In this document: positions 26,277 through 39,500 of the stretch, one piece after another
How positions within the stretch are numbered: the stretch's first letter is position 1
Layout: each line of letters opens with the position of its first letter
NCBI GenBank assembly: GCA_937892255.1
Contig: CALAUL010000070.1
Coordinates: 1 to 64,000 of the forward strand
Direction of reading: 5' to 3'
Length of the DNA: 64,000 nucleotides
DNA from: an uncultured Bacteroidales bacterium
GTDB taxonomy: Bacteria > Bacteroidota > Bacteroidia > Bacteroidales > Marinilabiliaceae
Notes under the pieces: generated by a model
Database searches by the model: none
The model's input: only the letters and a program-made list of their open reading frames with translations
Told to the model about the DNA's origin: nothing
Position numbers and translations under genes: made by a program

Positions 26277-27398
26277 ATGAGTTCAGAATTGCGATATATG
26301 ATAGCCTTGAGCCAGATTCGAGGAATGGGAGTAAAGACATTGAGAAACATGTTGGCTCGTGTAGGAGATGTGGAGACGTTGATGAAAGAGAGTGTGTCGG
26401 TATTGGCGAAGGTAGAAGGTGTGACGGAACCGGTTGTTGAAGGATTGTCGGAGAGGGATAAGTGTCTGGGAAGAGCTGATAGGGAATTGGAGTTTATGGA
26501 GAAATATGGAGTGAGGGGATTGACGTATTTAGATGAGGCTTATCCGGAGAGATTAAAGAAGTGTGATGACGGGCCGTCGGTCATATATACGAAGGGAAAT
26601 ATGGATTTGAACAGAGCTAAGATGGTGAGTGTCGTAGGTACTCGCAAATCGTCGGAAGCGGGGAAGATGTTGTGTGAGAAGATAGTGTCAGAGTTGGCTT
26701 GTAAGTGCGGAGACATTGTTGTGGTGAGCGGATTGGCGTATGGCATGGACGTGTGTGCACATAGGTCGGCGTTGCGTTGTGGACTTTCGACGGTGGGAGT
26801 GTTGGCGCATGGTTTGGATACGTTGTATCCGTCGGCGCATCGCAACACGGCGATACAGATGTTGGAAAAGGGAGGCTTAGTGACGGAATATATGTCGGGA
26901 GTTCAGCCTGACGCTCCGAACTTTGTAAACAGAAATAGGATAGTGGCAGGTATGACACAAGGGACGTTGGTAGTAGAGAGCAGAGTGAAGGGAGGTTCGC
27001 TTATTACGGCACGAATGGCGAAGGAGTATGGACGAAGCGTGATGGCTGTTCCGGGATTTCCGGGAATGATGGGTTCGGAAGGGTGTAATGGACTTATAAA
27101 GAAGGAGTCGGCGTGTTTGGTAGAGAATGCAGATGATGTGATAAGAATTTTGGGTTGGGACATAAAGGGAGCGAAGGAGGATAAGAAGCAACAGGGTGGT
27201 AAGTTGTTTGGGAATTGTCAGAGTGCAGAAGCACAAATGATATATAAAGCGTTATTGGTTGAGAACGACCTTACGGCGAGTGACTTAAGTCGTGTATGTT
27301 CGATAGATGTTTCGAAGGTCAACGTGGAACTCTTCAGCATGGAATTGGACGGAGTGGTAAAGGCCTTGCCGGGTGGTAAGTATCATCTGATAAGTTAG
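26277..27398 (+). CDS. dprA: DNA-processing protein DprA
   Basis: A 373-residue cytoplasmic protein that binds incoming single-stranded DNA and loads RecA during natural transformation; it is also common in species not known to be competent. A short N-terminal helical region (about residues 1-70) is followed by the Rossmann-like DprA core: VSVVGTRKSSEAG, VVSGLAYGMDVCAHRSAL, VLAHGLDTLYPSAHRN, FVNRNRIVAGMTQGTLVVES, GSLITARMAKEYGRSVMAVPG. A C-terminal winged-helix domain covers about residues 305-373. The gene is strongly purine-rich on the coding strand. It is followed after 188 nt by the giant gene, with no terminator between. Confidence 0.95.
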   Translation: MSSELRYMIALSQIRGMGVKTLRNMLARVGDVETLMKESVSVLAKVEGVTEPVVEGLSERDKCLGRADRELEFMEKYGVRGLTYLDEAYPERLKKCDDGPSVIYTKGNMDLNRAKMVSVVGTRKSSEAGKMLCEKIVSELACKCGDIVVVSGLAYGMDVCAHRSALRCGLSTVGVLAHGLDTLYPSAHRNTAIQMLEKGGLVTEYMSGVQPDAPNFVNRNRIVAGMTQGTLVVESRVKGGSLITARMAKEYGRSVMAVPGFPGMMGSEGCNGLIKKESACLVENADDVIRILGWDIKGAKEDKKQQGGKLFGNCQSAEAQMIYKALLVENDLTASDLSRVCSIDVSKVNVELFSMELDGVVKALPGGKYHLIS

Positions 27399-27586
27399 AG
27401 AGGTGGAATAATGAGGTAAGGAGATAGAGGTTGTATAGAAAGGGAAATGAAGTAAGAAAAAATGTAATGTTAAAGCGTAGAGTTATGATAGTAGAAGATA
27501 CATATAAGGAAACTAACAAGTCTGTACGAGTTACAGAGCAACTTTATGTGGATATGGATATACAGAAACACAACAAAAGGAATGTT

Positions 27587-30500
27587 ATGAAGCTAATGCG
27601 TAGGGCGTTGGTATTGATGTTTATGGTAGTAGCTTCGATGGGAATATCGTGGGGAACGATAACTGGTGCATTCTTAAATACCGCAGACAAGATATTATAT
27701 TTGAAAGGCGATGCTGCCGATTTTTCAAATGTACAAAGTATACAACTTAACGGTCAAGCGTTGACAATATCATCGTTTGATAAGACCGACTCGAATGGAG
27801 ATGGTTGGTATGAGTTTCCATATACAAGAGTGGGAGCAAGTTCAACCACTGTTCCGTCATTGACCGGGCTGATGTTTGTTACCAATAATGGAACACAAAC
27901 GCCTATACAAGTTAATTCTCTAAATCCTGCAACAACATCATCTACCTCAGGTCAGACACCTACGGGTACAACAGGAGGAGGATCGACAACACCGACTACT
28001 CCACCAGCTGTACAGAGTGTAGTGGGTTCTCACGTATGTGTGGGAGGAAGTAATACTATAGCTCTCTCGAATAGTGAGGCAGGTGTGACATATACATTAT
28101 ATAAAGATGGTGTTGCAACGTCTCAGACAAAGACAGTGACAACAGCAGGACAAGCTGTAGAGTTTACTTTTACTGAGCCAGGTGTGTACTCTATATATGG
28201 AAGTAATGCTAATGGGACGACACAGATGGGTGTTTCGGGTTCACAGACGTCGTCTTTATATATGAAGACGAATTACTTGAGTACTACAGCTGGTTGTACG
28301 GGTACTGCCAATACGGTGAGACTTTCGTCTAATGTGAGTATCGCAAACGGAGTGACATTAGCTTTGTATAATGGTTCGAGTAGAGTGGCTGGAACACAGA
28401 CAACACCGACTGGTACTACAGCAGTGAATGTTCCAGCTAATGTTGTGGCAGGTACATATACTGTGGGTGTTGAGGTTAATGGTGTTAAGACATGTGATTT
28501 AGGCTCTTATACAATAGGTCCATCAAAGGTGACTCCACAAGCTGGAAGTAGCTGTGGAGAGATAATCATTCGTAATCCTGAGTCTGGTGTGACATATACA
28601 CATAGTGGTGGAGGTACATTTGTCTCTGATGGCAATGGTAATATGGTTGCTACAGTATCTACTTCGGGAACTTATATTGTCTATGGTCAGGTAAATGGGG
28701 CTTCGTGTAGGGCTGAGATGGGTACTGTAAGCGTTGTGATGGTTGAGACACCTTCGTTTAGTCTTGAGGGACAGACGAAGTGCTTGAGTGACGTTAAGGG
28801 GCAATCAATATCGTTGGGTAAAGTACAAGCAGGTGCAAATTATCAGCTTCTTGTTGATGGTATTCAGACGGCACAGACAGGAGTTATAACGGATGCTAAT
28901 CAGAAGTTCTCATTTCCAATAAGTAAGGCTGGTGAATATAAGATAAGAGCTGTTGCTGGAGGTTGCAATGCTACATCAGGAACATTGACGGTGACTGCGA
29001 CACCAACATCGGCGATTGTCATAGAGTCGGTGTGCGTAGGTTCTGCGTCGAGCATTCAGGTGAGCAATGCTGAGTCGGGCGTGACATACGAATTGCAAGG
29101 TCCGAGTGGCTTGGTATCTACAAAGACAGCTCCAAGCAATGGCATATTGACAATGGGCAATATCACAGCAGAAGGTAAGTATTATGTTACGGCAAGTTGT
29201 GATGGTTCGGAAGTGGCAAGGAGCAACGAGATTATTAAGCCAAAAAATTCATTTAATATCACCAGTACAGGTGGCGGATGTGGAGGAAGCACTATAACAT
29301 TTACTCTTAGTGGTTCGGAAAAAGGTGTTGACTACTATGTATATGGTCCGAGTGGCGGAGTTGTTTCGGCTGTTGGAAAAGTAGAGGGTACGGGAGGAAC
29401 GTTGGTTTTCACTGTGCCATCGGCACAAGCCGGTGAATATACTGTTAAGGCACAGCCTGCAGGGCAGACAAATGACTGCTTGACAGATATGGGTGGCGCA
29501 TACAATGTAGGAAATGGTGTGCCAACAGTGACAGTGACGAATGCAAGTGGTGATAATTGTGCGCCTGTTAACGTTACACTTAGTGGTATGCAGAATAATG
29601 TGACTTACTATATATATAAAGATGGTGTACAGTATCGAAAGGTGACATCGACATCGACATCAACTAGTCTTACATTTGATGAGGCGGGTCTTTATACTAT
29701 ATGGGGACAGTGTGGAACAGATGCACCTGTACAAGTGGGAGATAATGCAGTTACTGTTGTTGAGAATCAGATAGATAAGACAGTAAGTGTTGTGACTGGC
29801 AATTCGGGTTGTGAGGGAGACAATACCGTATATATGGAGTTGTCAGGTTCGCAGGTTGGAGTCTTGTATACGGTGTTGCGATATGATGGTACAGATTTTG
29901 TGGAGTATGCTTACGCAAAGGACGAGGCTGGCAACACCATCAGTGGTGTCATGGGAACTACAGCTGGTGAAAAGTTGCGTTTCTATATCAGTGAAGCAGG
30001 TCGATATAAGGTAAAGGCGAGTTTGAGTGATTGTAACGGTACTGAGGTTGAACTTGATGGTGAGTTTGAAGTAAAGGGATATAATGCATCGACAACGATA
30101 ACAGACTTAGGCTTTTGTACAACAGAGATAGACCAAGTGGGAGTGATACATATACAGAATGCCGAGAAGAATGTGACATATACACTCTACAATGACGCTA
30201 CACAGACACCTGTAAATGGTACATCTGTCAAGGCTACAGCGGACAATGGTAGAGCAGAGATGAATATTAAGGGTTTAGGAGCTGGTACCTATTACGTTGT
30301 TGCACAACGTGATGGATGCTCTGAGTCGAAACCTATAGGAGGTTCGCTTGTTATAACAGCAGGACAGAATCGTACTATGGTATTGAAGGAGGCAGCTACA
30401 TATACTGGAACGGTGATGTGTGCTGGTAATGAGTACACCTTTGGAGTTAATGCTATGTCGGATGGTGTTCGTTATCAATTAGTTCGTAAGGCTGATGATG

Positions 30501-33500
30501 GTTCAACGACAGTAGTGGAGACGATGTTCAAACGCGGAGGTACTACAGATGCATATTACTTTAAGCCTGTTACAGAGCCTGGTACATATACTATTACGAG
30601 CAATGTATCATGTGAGACAGTATCGGGAAGCTTCGTTATAGATGAAGCCTCAGCTCCAAGTATTGATCTTGTGGAGACGGGTACGGTATGTGCAGGAGCT
30701 TCGGGTTATACTATCATGATAAAGAATCCTGATCCTAATGCTACATACACACTTTATAAAGATGGGAATGAGGTTGCTGGTGCTACATATCCATTTATCG
30801 TTAAGGAGACAGGAGAGTATACGGTCAGTGGTATTAGCAAGGGAGGATGTGAGTCACCTGTTAAGACAGGAAACACAGTAACAGTTGTTAAGCAACCAAC
30901 AGTTACTGGGTTAACATTAGATAAGACTCAGGATGCGGCTGATAAATGTAATATAGGAATTGTACTACGAGGAGCGACAGAGGAAGACGTTGATTATGTT
31001 ATATACACTCGCAATGATGATGGCTCAATCAATGAGTTAGCTACATTGAGGGGTACAGGAGGAGATTTGGACTTTGGGTTGCGTGGTGTTTCGGAGAAAG
31101 ATGTGACATATTATGTATTGGCAAAGCCAAGTGGTCAGGTTGGTGGTTGTCAGGTAGATATACCTGGTAGTATATATGTTGAGGCAGAGCCTGTTACGGT
31201 GATACCGCCATCAACACCATTCTATTACTGTAGTGATAATGGAGCTGTGATAGAGATAACAGGTGTGAACAACAATCATACTTATACACTCTATGACAAG
31301 GCAGGAAACAAAGTGACAGACCAGATAATAAAGAGTGATGATGGTACTGTTGTGAAGTTTGGCAACTCATCAAATGGCATTAAGGCTGGTGAGTATTATG
31401 TTGTTACTACCAATACACAGGGTTGTACATCAGCGCCAAGTAACATGATACAAGTCAAGCAGTTTGACTATAACCCTAAGGTGACTGCAGATATACCTGA
31501 TCATTTCTGTGTAGCTACTGACGGAGCAACGGAATACACTATACAGATAGAGTATGGAACACCTCCAGCAGATGGAGAATATGGTTCTTATGAATTTGAT
31601 CTACGTGTGATAGGTAATGGTGTTGATGTTACTCTTAAGTATCCTGGCTCAAGTAGATTTACAAAAGTCAATGCTTATACATATACGTTCCGCTTTAAAG
31701 CAAATGATTTCAATTTGCAAACAGGTGATGTTCAGATATTTGTTAATACACTCAATAATACTATTGGCAACTGTGAGTCGGAGAAGTTTGTATTCTCAGT
31801 AGAGCCTCAGCCATCAAAGCCAACAGTGACGAGCACAACTCTCGAAGCAGGTGCTGTATATTGTGAAGGCGATGAGATAACATCGGTTGCTAACTCAGCG
31901 GGTGAGACCGCTAATACCAAGTATTATTGGTATAACACGGATGATATATTGGGTGAGACACCTATATATATAGGTAAGGAGTGGACTACTATGGTAGAGA
32001 TACCTGCTCATGACAGAAATAATCTTGATCAAAATGGTAACTACCACAGGTTCTATTATGTTGTTGCACAAGATGGTACAACTGATGGCTGTTTCTCAGA
32101 TATTACTGAGATAGAGTGGGTTATAAAGCCAAACAACACAGACTTACGTATTGACCAAGACGACCCACGCTGGTCTATATGTGAGGATAGTGACCCTGTT
32201 ACTCTTAAAGAGTTCTTCTATCCAGGAGATGGTAAGTTCTACATAGTAGGCGCAGATCAGAATGAGTTATGTGAGATAACAAAGAAAGTAAACGGTACAA
32301 CAGTCTTTGATCCAAAGATTTATACTGCTGATGGTATAGATGCAGCATGGTTGGCTGCTAATTGTCCAGGCTTCGTTCCGATGGTAGCCCATGGTGATAA
32401 CAACTCAGCTACTTATACTATCAGGTATAAAGCTAACTGGTGTTCAGACGTGTTCTTTATAGATGGTAAGATGACTGTCAATAAGAAACGTAACATCGGT
32501 GAGTATGGTATATTGGCTGATGACTGCTATTGTACAAACGACATTATCACCGTTGAAGGTTTCCCTAACACTATACTCAATGAGTATGGTTATGCTAAGT
32601 TGTTGACAGAGGGTGTTATGGAGCATGACCAACCAACGGATGATGGTTTGGATTGGAGATATTCGTTCTCTCCTGTACTTCGTTATAGAGGAAATGCGAA
32701 CGGTAAAACAATAGAGTTTACTTATGAGTACAAAGACGGGGCAACAGGATGTATTTATACTGTTAAGAAAGAGTCGAAACTCTATCAGCCGGTAGCAGAT
32801 GAGATATTCTTTGAGTTTGCCAATTTGCCAAAGGGATTCCAGAGAGGGTACAGTGAAGACTATTTGTGTCCAGACGACAATGGACATTACAGACTTGTAC
32901 CATACGTATATCAGTATAAGTACCATGATGATGGTACGCCAGTGGTTGTTACTGACCGTCCGACAAATAAGATAGGCGAAGTGCCTTGGGTTAAGACGTA
33001 TACGATAGAGAAGACCAATTCTCTTGGAGACCCTAAGACTGCAGGCGGTAACTTAGGTAATGGTAATTACAATGGAGCCGGCAAGTGGGTAGAAGACTTT
33101 GACTTAATAGCACAAGGTAATCCTGCAAATGTGACATATCAGGCTCCATGGCATGATGCACCACAAGTGTACACTATTAAGGCACCAGCAGAAGTACGCG
33201 TAAGAGTAAAAGTGACGTTGACAGTCAACGAAGTAGGTGGCAATCTGTCTGCAAGTGAGAATGTGTGGATAGAAGAAGACGCATATTATACATTTAATGG
33301 AACGGATATTGTATCGTCACGAGACCTTAACAATGAGACATTGAAGAGATACAACTGCTATGTATATAAGGAAGCAGTTGACCTTAGTGATTACACAGAT
33401 CCTAATACCAATTCGTATTACTTCACGTTTACGGGAGCCGGTGTTCATGCAGAGATGAAGACCGATGGTAGCGGACTTGTTGATTATTACTATTTTGTAC

Positions 33501-36500
33501 CATCGGAGATAGGTAATGGCAACGAAGGTCAGATAAACTTGCATGTTGACAATGGCATGGAGTGTCGCAACAATCAGAATGACCAGTGTAGTGCTGACTA
33601 TAGCCGTGTGATACGAATAGAGCGTAAGTTGGAACACAATATGAAACAAGCATATTGTGCACACAATGCTCAGCCTGTAGAAGTGACAATTAACTATCCT
33701 TCAAGAGGTTTGTCTGCTGATTTGACATTTGGTAATAAGGCAGAAGATATATTGTATGACTACGATTATAACTATGAGAGTGTCTATGGAGTAAGTACTA
33801 TCGTTGTAAAGAAAGTTCTTTCTATAGCTGCTGATGGAAAACGTGAATATGCACCTAACTATGATGTAACGATAACTGTTACTTCTACAGATAAGACAGC
33901 GAAACCTATTGTGACATACGATGATAATGGCATAGGCAGTGTAGAGTTTGATATGAATGACCCTAACAATCCTGTGTCATTTGAATGGAATTATGATAAT
34001 GGAGCTTCGGGAGCAGGTCAGTATGAATTCCATTGGAAATTTGAGTCGTCGCAACCTACAGCATGTGTGATGGATACGGTATGGGACGTATTTATAATGA
34101 GTGAGTCAGATCCATTTGCTGTATATTTGGGAGAGACATGGCAGAATGCTCCTGCAGGTGATATGGGTGAATATCCTATTAATAAGAATGATATACCAGC
34201 TGATTATGCTTCATTGAATGACCCATCGTGGTGGACGGGTTCTACAGACGACAGATTGGTTGCATTCATTGACCCGACACCTATCATGTTGTGTTGGAAA
34301 GCTGATGTCAATAAGAATGATGATGATGCTGCAAATATAGTAAGTCTCCGTCCTGAGGAACTGGTTAACAATCTAACACCTGGAGAGTTCTTCATACAGC
34401 CGTATGAGCAACCTTGTCCACAGTTCTCATCAGATGTGATAGATGGTGTCAATGGTATCTTTAAGTTGTCACAGGAGAACTTCAATAAGTGTTACTTCGA
34501 TGGTCGCAATGGAGAGAATATGTCGATGTATTACATCAACGAGAGTTCGTTCTATTCATCATTCTTGAAACCAGGTAAGAAGTATCGTCTTATCTATAAC
34601 ATCGATTGTGGTTCGCCATTCATACGTAACATACAGATTCGTGATGACCAGTCGGCAAATATCAAGATAGATGAGCCAGTATGTACAGCAGCACGTAGTA
34701 TAGTTGATGGCCTCACTACAGTGACATTCAACGACTATCAGGTGATACGTATCACAAGTAATGCTACATCAGATGAGAAAGTCTTCTTGACTACAGGCTT
34801 TGATGGTTTGCTTAATTGGGACGAAGATGGAGATGGTAAGGTGTCATTTGGTACATATACAGATTTGCCTGGTGTAGAGACAGAATCAAATGGTACTAAA
34901 TGGATGTTGGTATATCTTGATTTGAAGAAGTATCGCACAGAGATAGCCCATGCTGACCGTCAGTTGCTTACTCTCTACTATCAGTTTACATCAGATAAGT
35001 GTGCAGTACAGACCACACGTGACTTCTATATATATGACTTCGCAAGTGTCAACTACTCTATAATACCTAACGATGGTTCAACAAATGAGGCACGTTACTA
35101 CTTTGAGACAGATGAGGATAGATACTTGATGAAGGGTGAGCATCCTACAAAGCAGAATGTTGCTGTTCCTGGTATAGGTTGGTACGAGGTGACATTACAG
35201 GGAACAAATACACTGCTTAATTCGTGTATGACATTCAAGGCATCTGTTGACTTTACAGATAAGAATGGTAAGGTAGTAAAAGCAGGTGAAGAGGTTGCAC
35301 CTGTTGTGGGAGATACGACATATAATGATGTCAATGGTACATTCTACTTCAAGCCAGGAACATTATCTCCAGGTGTGTATAATGTGAACTATGTATATCA
35401 GTCAGATATTGCTACTTATGGTGGATGTTATCGTAGTATGTTGAAGCAGTACTATGTAGCACCTCGTCATAAATATCAGAAGGATGTAGAGTTGTTCTAT
35501 TGTCCAAATTATGCAGAAGATGATGGTTCGTTGCAGTCAAACTGGGCAAATAATCCTAAGATTGATGTCTTGACGCAGTATTTGAAGTATCAGAAACAGA
35601 ATATAAGTCAGGATAAGTATGGCTATTACAAGTTTGAGTTGCGTCATGGTGAAAGCTTAGCTGGTAATATATATAATGCTGAGATACTTAATATTCCAAC
35701 GGGTGGCATGTACAATGAGTCGATTATAGAGACACGTGTTGAGAATGGAGCCACAAATAAGGTATATGAGACAGCAATACCAGAGACAGGTTGGTTCATG
35801 CGTGCATATATCGAAATACCATACGTATTGTCAACAGATCAGAATAAGACTTACCTATATGTAGAAGATATAAATCATAATGAGTTGTATGGTCGTAATG
35901 ATGATATGAATGCAGTTGTGAAAGATGCAGCTGAAGCAAGAAAAGTTATCATATCAACAGCAGATATAGCACATTACATAGTACGTAAGCATAAGGACGT
36001 GCAGATGGACTTTGCTATTGATGCAGCATGTGTCGGCGAAGAGAATGGTAAGGTGACACTTACTAAGATAACTAAAGATGGTGTTGAGTTTGTGCCTTCT
36101 GTATCTTCAACAGATTATTCTTATGAATGGCATAATGGAGACCGTAACGATGGAAATATCATATCTACATCGTATGTAGATGGTGATGTTAACACCTATG
36201 GTGGACTCCTTACAGGTAACTCATATATCTATTTGGAGAAAGGCGCACCTGCAGGAAACTATATCTTGAGAGTAAAAGATAATAGTAATGGTTGTGCGTA
36301 TATATCTAAAGTACAGACTATACCAGAAGTAGAGCCAATAGACTTTGATGTCATTGTAGACGAGAAGTATGACTGTTGTACAGATGGTACATGCAGTACA
36401 AACCTTGGTTCGGCAAAGATACAATTCACAGGCACAGCACCAGAGAGATATACCGTTAAGTGGTATGATGGAGCAGGTGCTGAGCTTATGGGCGACTTAT

Positions 36501-39500
36501 CTATAAGTGGTTTGAAACCAGGTAACTATTCAGCGGAGGTCTTTGCAGGAGATAACTCATCTTGTACGAATAAAGTTGAATTCCGTATTACTGAGTTACC
36601 TACTATCACAGGTTCGTTTGTTGAGACACCAGTGAAATGTAAGGGAGGACGTGATGGAGAAGCTCTTATAAACTTTACACATCTTCAGGCTAATGTGGAA
36701 TCAAGTCCAACAGGTGCATCTGAGGCATTGTACAAAGCATTTGACCCTTCTGTAGAGTTTATTATCGAAGAAGTAAGTAAGCCAGTTACCGCAGATGCGA
36801 TAGGTTGGAAGAAAGTAACAGATTATGTTACAGCTTCAAATTATATCATTGGCAGTCTGAATGATGAAGTAAATGTACAATATCACATCAGGAATGTAGA
36901 AACAACAGCTGTTGATGGTCAGAAGTTACACACTCAGCAGTTGAATGTGACAGGTTTGCGTGCAGGTGATTATACTATATACTTCCGTTATGGAGGATAT
37001 TCACGCTGTGTATATGCAGTTGACTTTGTAGTCACAGAGCCATCAGATCCGCTTGAGATAATCCGCTTGAGAATACAGGATATATCATGTAATGGTGTTC
37101 CAGATGGTAGACTTGAGGTGATAGAGATGAAGGGAGGTAATATCTCTGACTACACCAATAGAAGTTTGTATACATACACATTGACAGATGCGTCAGGTGT
37201 AGATGTTACTACTACATATCAGAATGCTACAAAATATGTATTTGAGAATTTGCCTAAGGGGGCATATGTCCTTACTGTGACAGATGATAAGGGTTGCTTG
37301 GATAGTGAGACATTTACTATCTATGAGCCTGGTGTCATAGAGTTGTCAAAGCCTATATTTGATGTATGTGATGCAACTGTTTCGGCTCATGTACAAGGTG
37401 GTTGGAATGGTGTACAAGAATCTGAGAATCCACGCGGACATAAGACAGACTTCTATATGTCGCTTTGGAGAAATGATGGTGATGCCACAACACCTGATTG
37501 GAAGCAAGTAAGTGATTGGGAGAGTGTAGAAGATTATTTGATAAACAAGAGCGACAAGCCATTTGGTGTAGATTTGAGTCTTCTTACGGCTACTACTCAG
37601 TTTGAGATACGTGTTGAGGGTCGTTGGACTGACGCAGGAGAGTACTATGTCAACGAAAAGAGATATGTTCTCACTCAGAACGAACCAAAATATGTTTGTG
37701 AAGAGGATGATATTGTCGATGTAGAACCATTGGTAAAGGTTGAGATAACAGACTATGTCAACTTCTTGTGTTCGGATAATAGCGTAGAAAATGCAGATAA
37801 CCAAAAGTCTGAAGCAACTATCACAGCTACAGCTCAATTTGGAGGACAGTTGAAACATACTTATGTGTTGTATAAGGTAGAATTAGATCCACTAAATGGA
37901 ACAGAGGTATCTTCAACATATATAGAGAAAGCAGAGGAGGAAGTAACAGTACGTGGTGATAAGTCTGAGCATACATTCACTTTACAGTCAGGTAAAGCAG
38001 GAACATATAAGATACTCGTTTATCCAGGAACTGACGTTTCGGTAGATGCATGTCCTACGACATCGAAGTATGTGACTATAACACAGCCTGTAGATATGCG
38101 AGTAGAGGCTCAGGATATAACACCTGATGATGGAACAGGCAAGGGTGCTATCTTGCTTTACGCTATAGAAGGTGGTAATGGTCAGCCATATACGTGGAAT
38201 TGGTTTAATCAGGATGGAGACTCTGCAGTTGTAAATAATAATAACGTTAACCCACTTACAGGCTTGTTGGTAAAAGTGGCAGCAGGTGATAATAAAGATA
38301 CTTACACAGTCAAAGTGTCTGATGTCAATGGCTGTTGGTTAGAGAAAGACTTTGATGTATATGGTAACTCATTGCAAGTTGACTATAAGGTAGTAGACAA
38401 CCCATGTTATCAGGGTCAAGAGGGTAAGATAGTACTTACTATACATGGTAAGGCACCATATAAGATAACACTCGGTGATAATGTAGTTGCTGATGGTATT
38501 ATGCCAAATGACCCTTCTGCTGTTAATATGGAATACACCATAGGTAGTTTGGCAGCAGGTATTTATACAGTAACAGTAGCAGATGCTAATGGTGTTTCGG
38601 TAACAAAAGAGAATATCGTTGTCAAAGACCTTAGTACTATGGAGCAACTCAATGTTACTTCTAACTTGTGTGCTGATGGAACAGGTGAGATAACATATGT
38701 CATAAAAGGAGGAGCTACTAAGGGTGCAAATAATTTGGTCAACTATCATTGGTATTTGACAAAAGACGGTGCTTCAGACTATATACGTCAAGGTGTCATA
38801 GATAATATAACTGCAACAATAGATACTGTTAGTGGAACAGAGATAAAAGTAACAGGTCTTTCGGCAGGTAAGTATGTCCTTACAGTGTATGACTATAACT
38901 CTATAGCAAATGATCCGACAAATGAGAACACATGTAAGATATCATTTGCAGAGGTAGAGCTAACACAGTTTACGTTGAACTTGTTGGTGACACAGCCAGA
39001 GTGTGAAACGGGCATACAGAAGGGTGTTCTTGAGGTAGAGACAACGAATGCGCTTGGTGCTCTCCTTTACGCATGGGATAAGTGGAACGAAACAACTAGC
39101 GATTGGGAGACAGTACAGACTAACGGAGCTACAGAGCCAAGTAAGCTTACAGGACTTGAGCCAGGCAGATATAGAGTGAGAGTAACTGACGCAGGACGTA
39201 CAGAGACATTGTGTGATGGTACTGTTGTGCCATGTGAGGATTGTGAGTTGGAAGCAGAAGCAACACTTGACTATGTTAAGACTGTTGACTTTGGTGAGTC
39301 AATCATTAAGCCAGAGGCTTGTGCTGGTGATGGAATAAGTGTACAAGCTCTTGTGACACTCAATAATATAGATCCTGCAGATGCAACATTTGTTTGGGGT
39401 GGTGGTGCTAATGGATTTAGTAAGGAAGTTAAGATATTCAAAGCAACAGGTAAGACAGGAGAGTATTACCTTGAGGAAGCATATTTGCCAAGTGAATTGG

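Noticed and set aside
27431..27586. N-terminal extension of the giant protein starting at TTG 27431
   Set aside because: It would place 52 hydrophilic residues before a normal signal peptide and use a rare start codon, so the ATG at 27587 is preferred. It remains possible and is noted in the findings.
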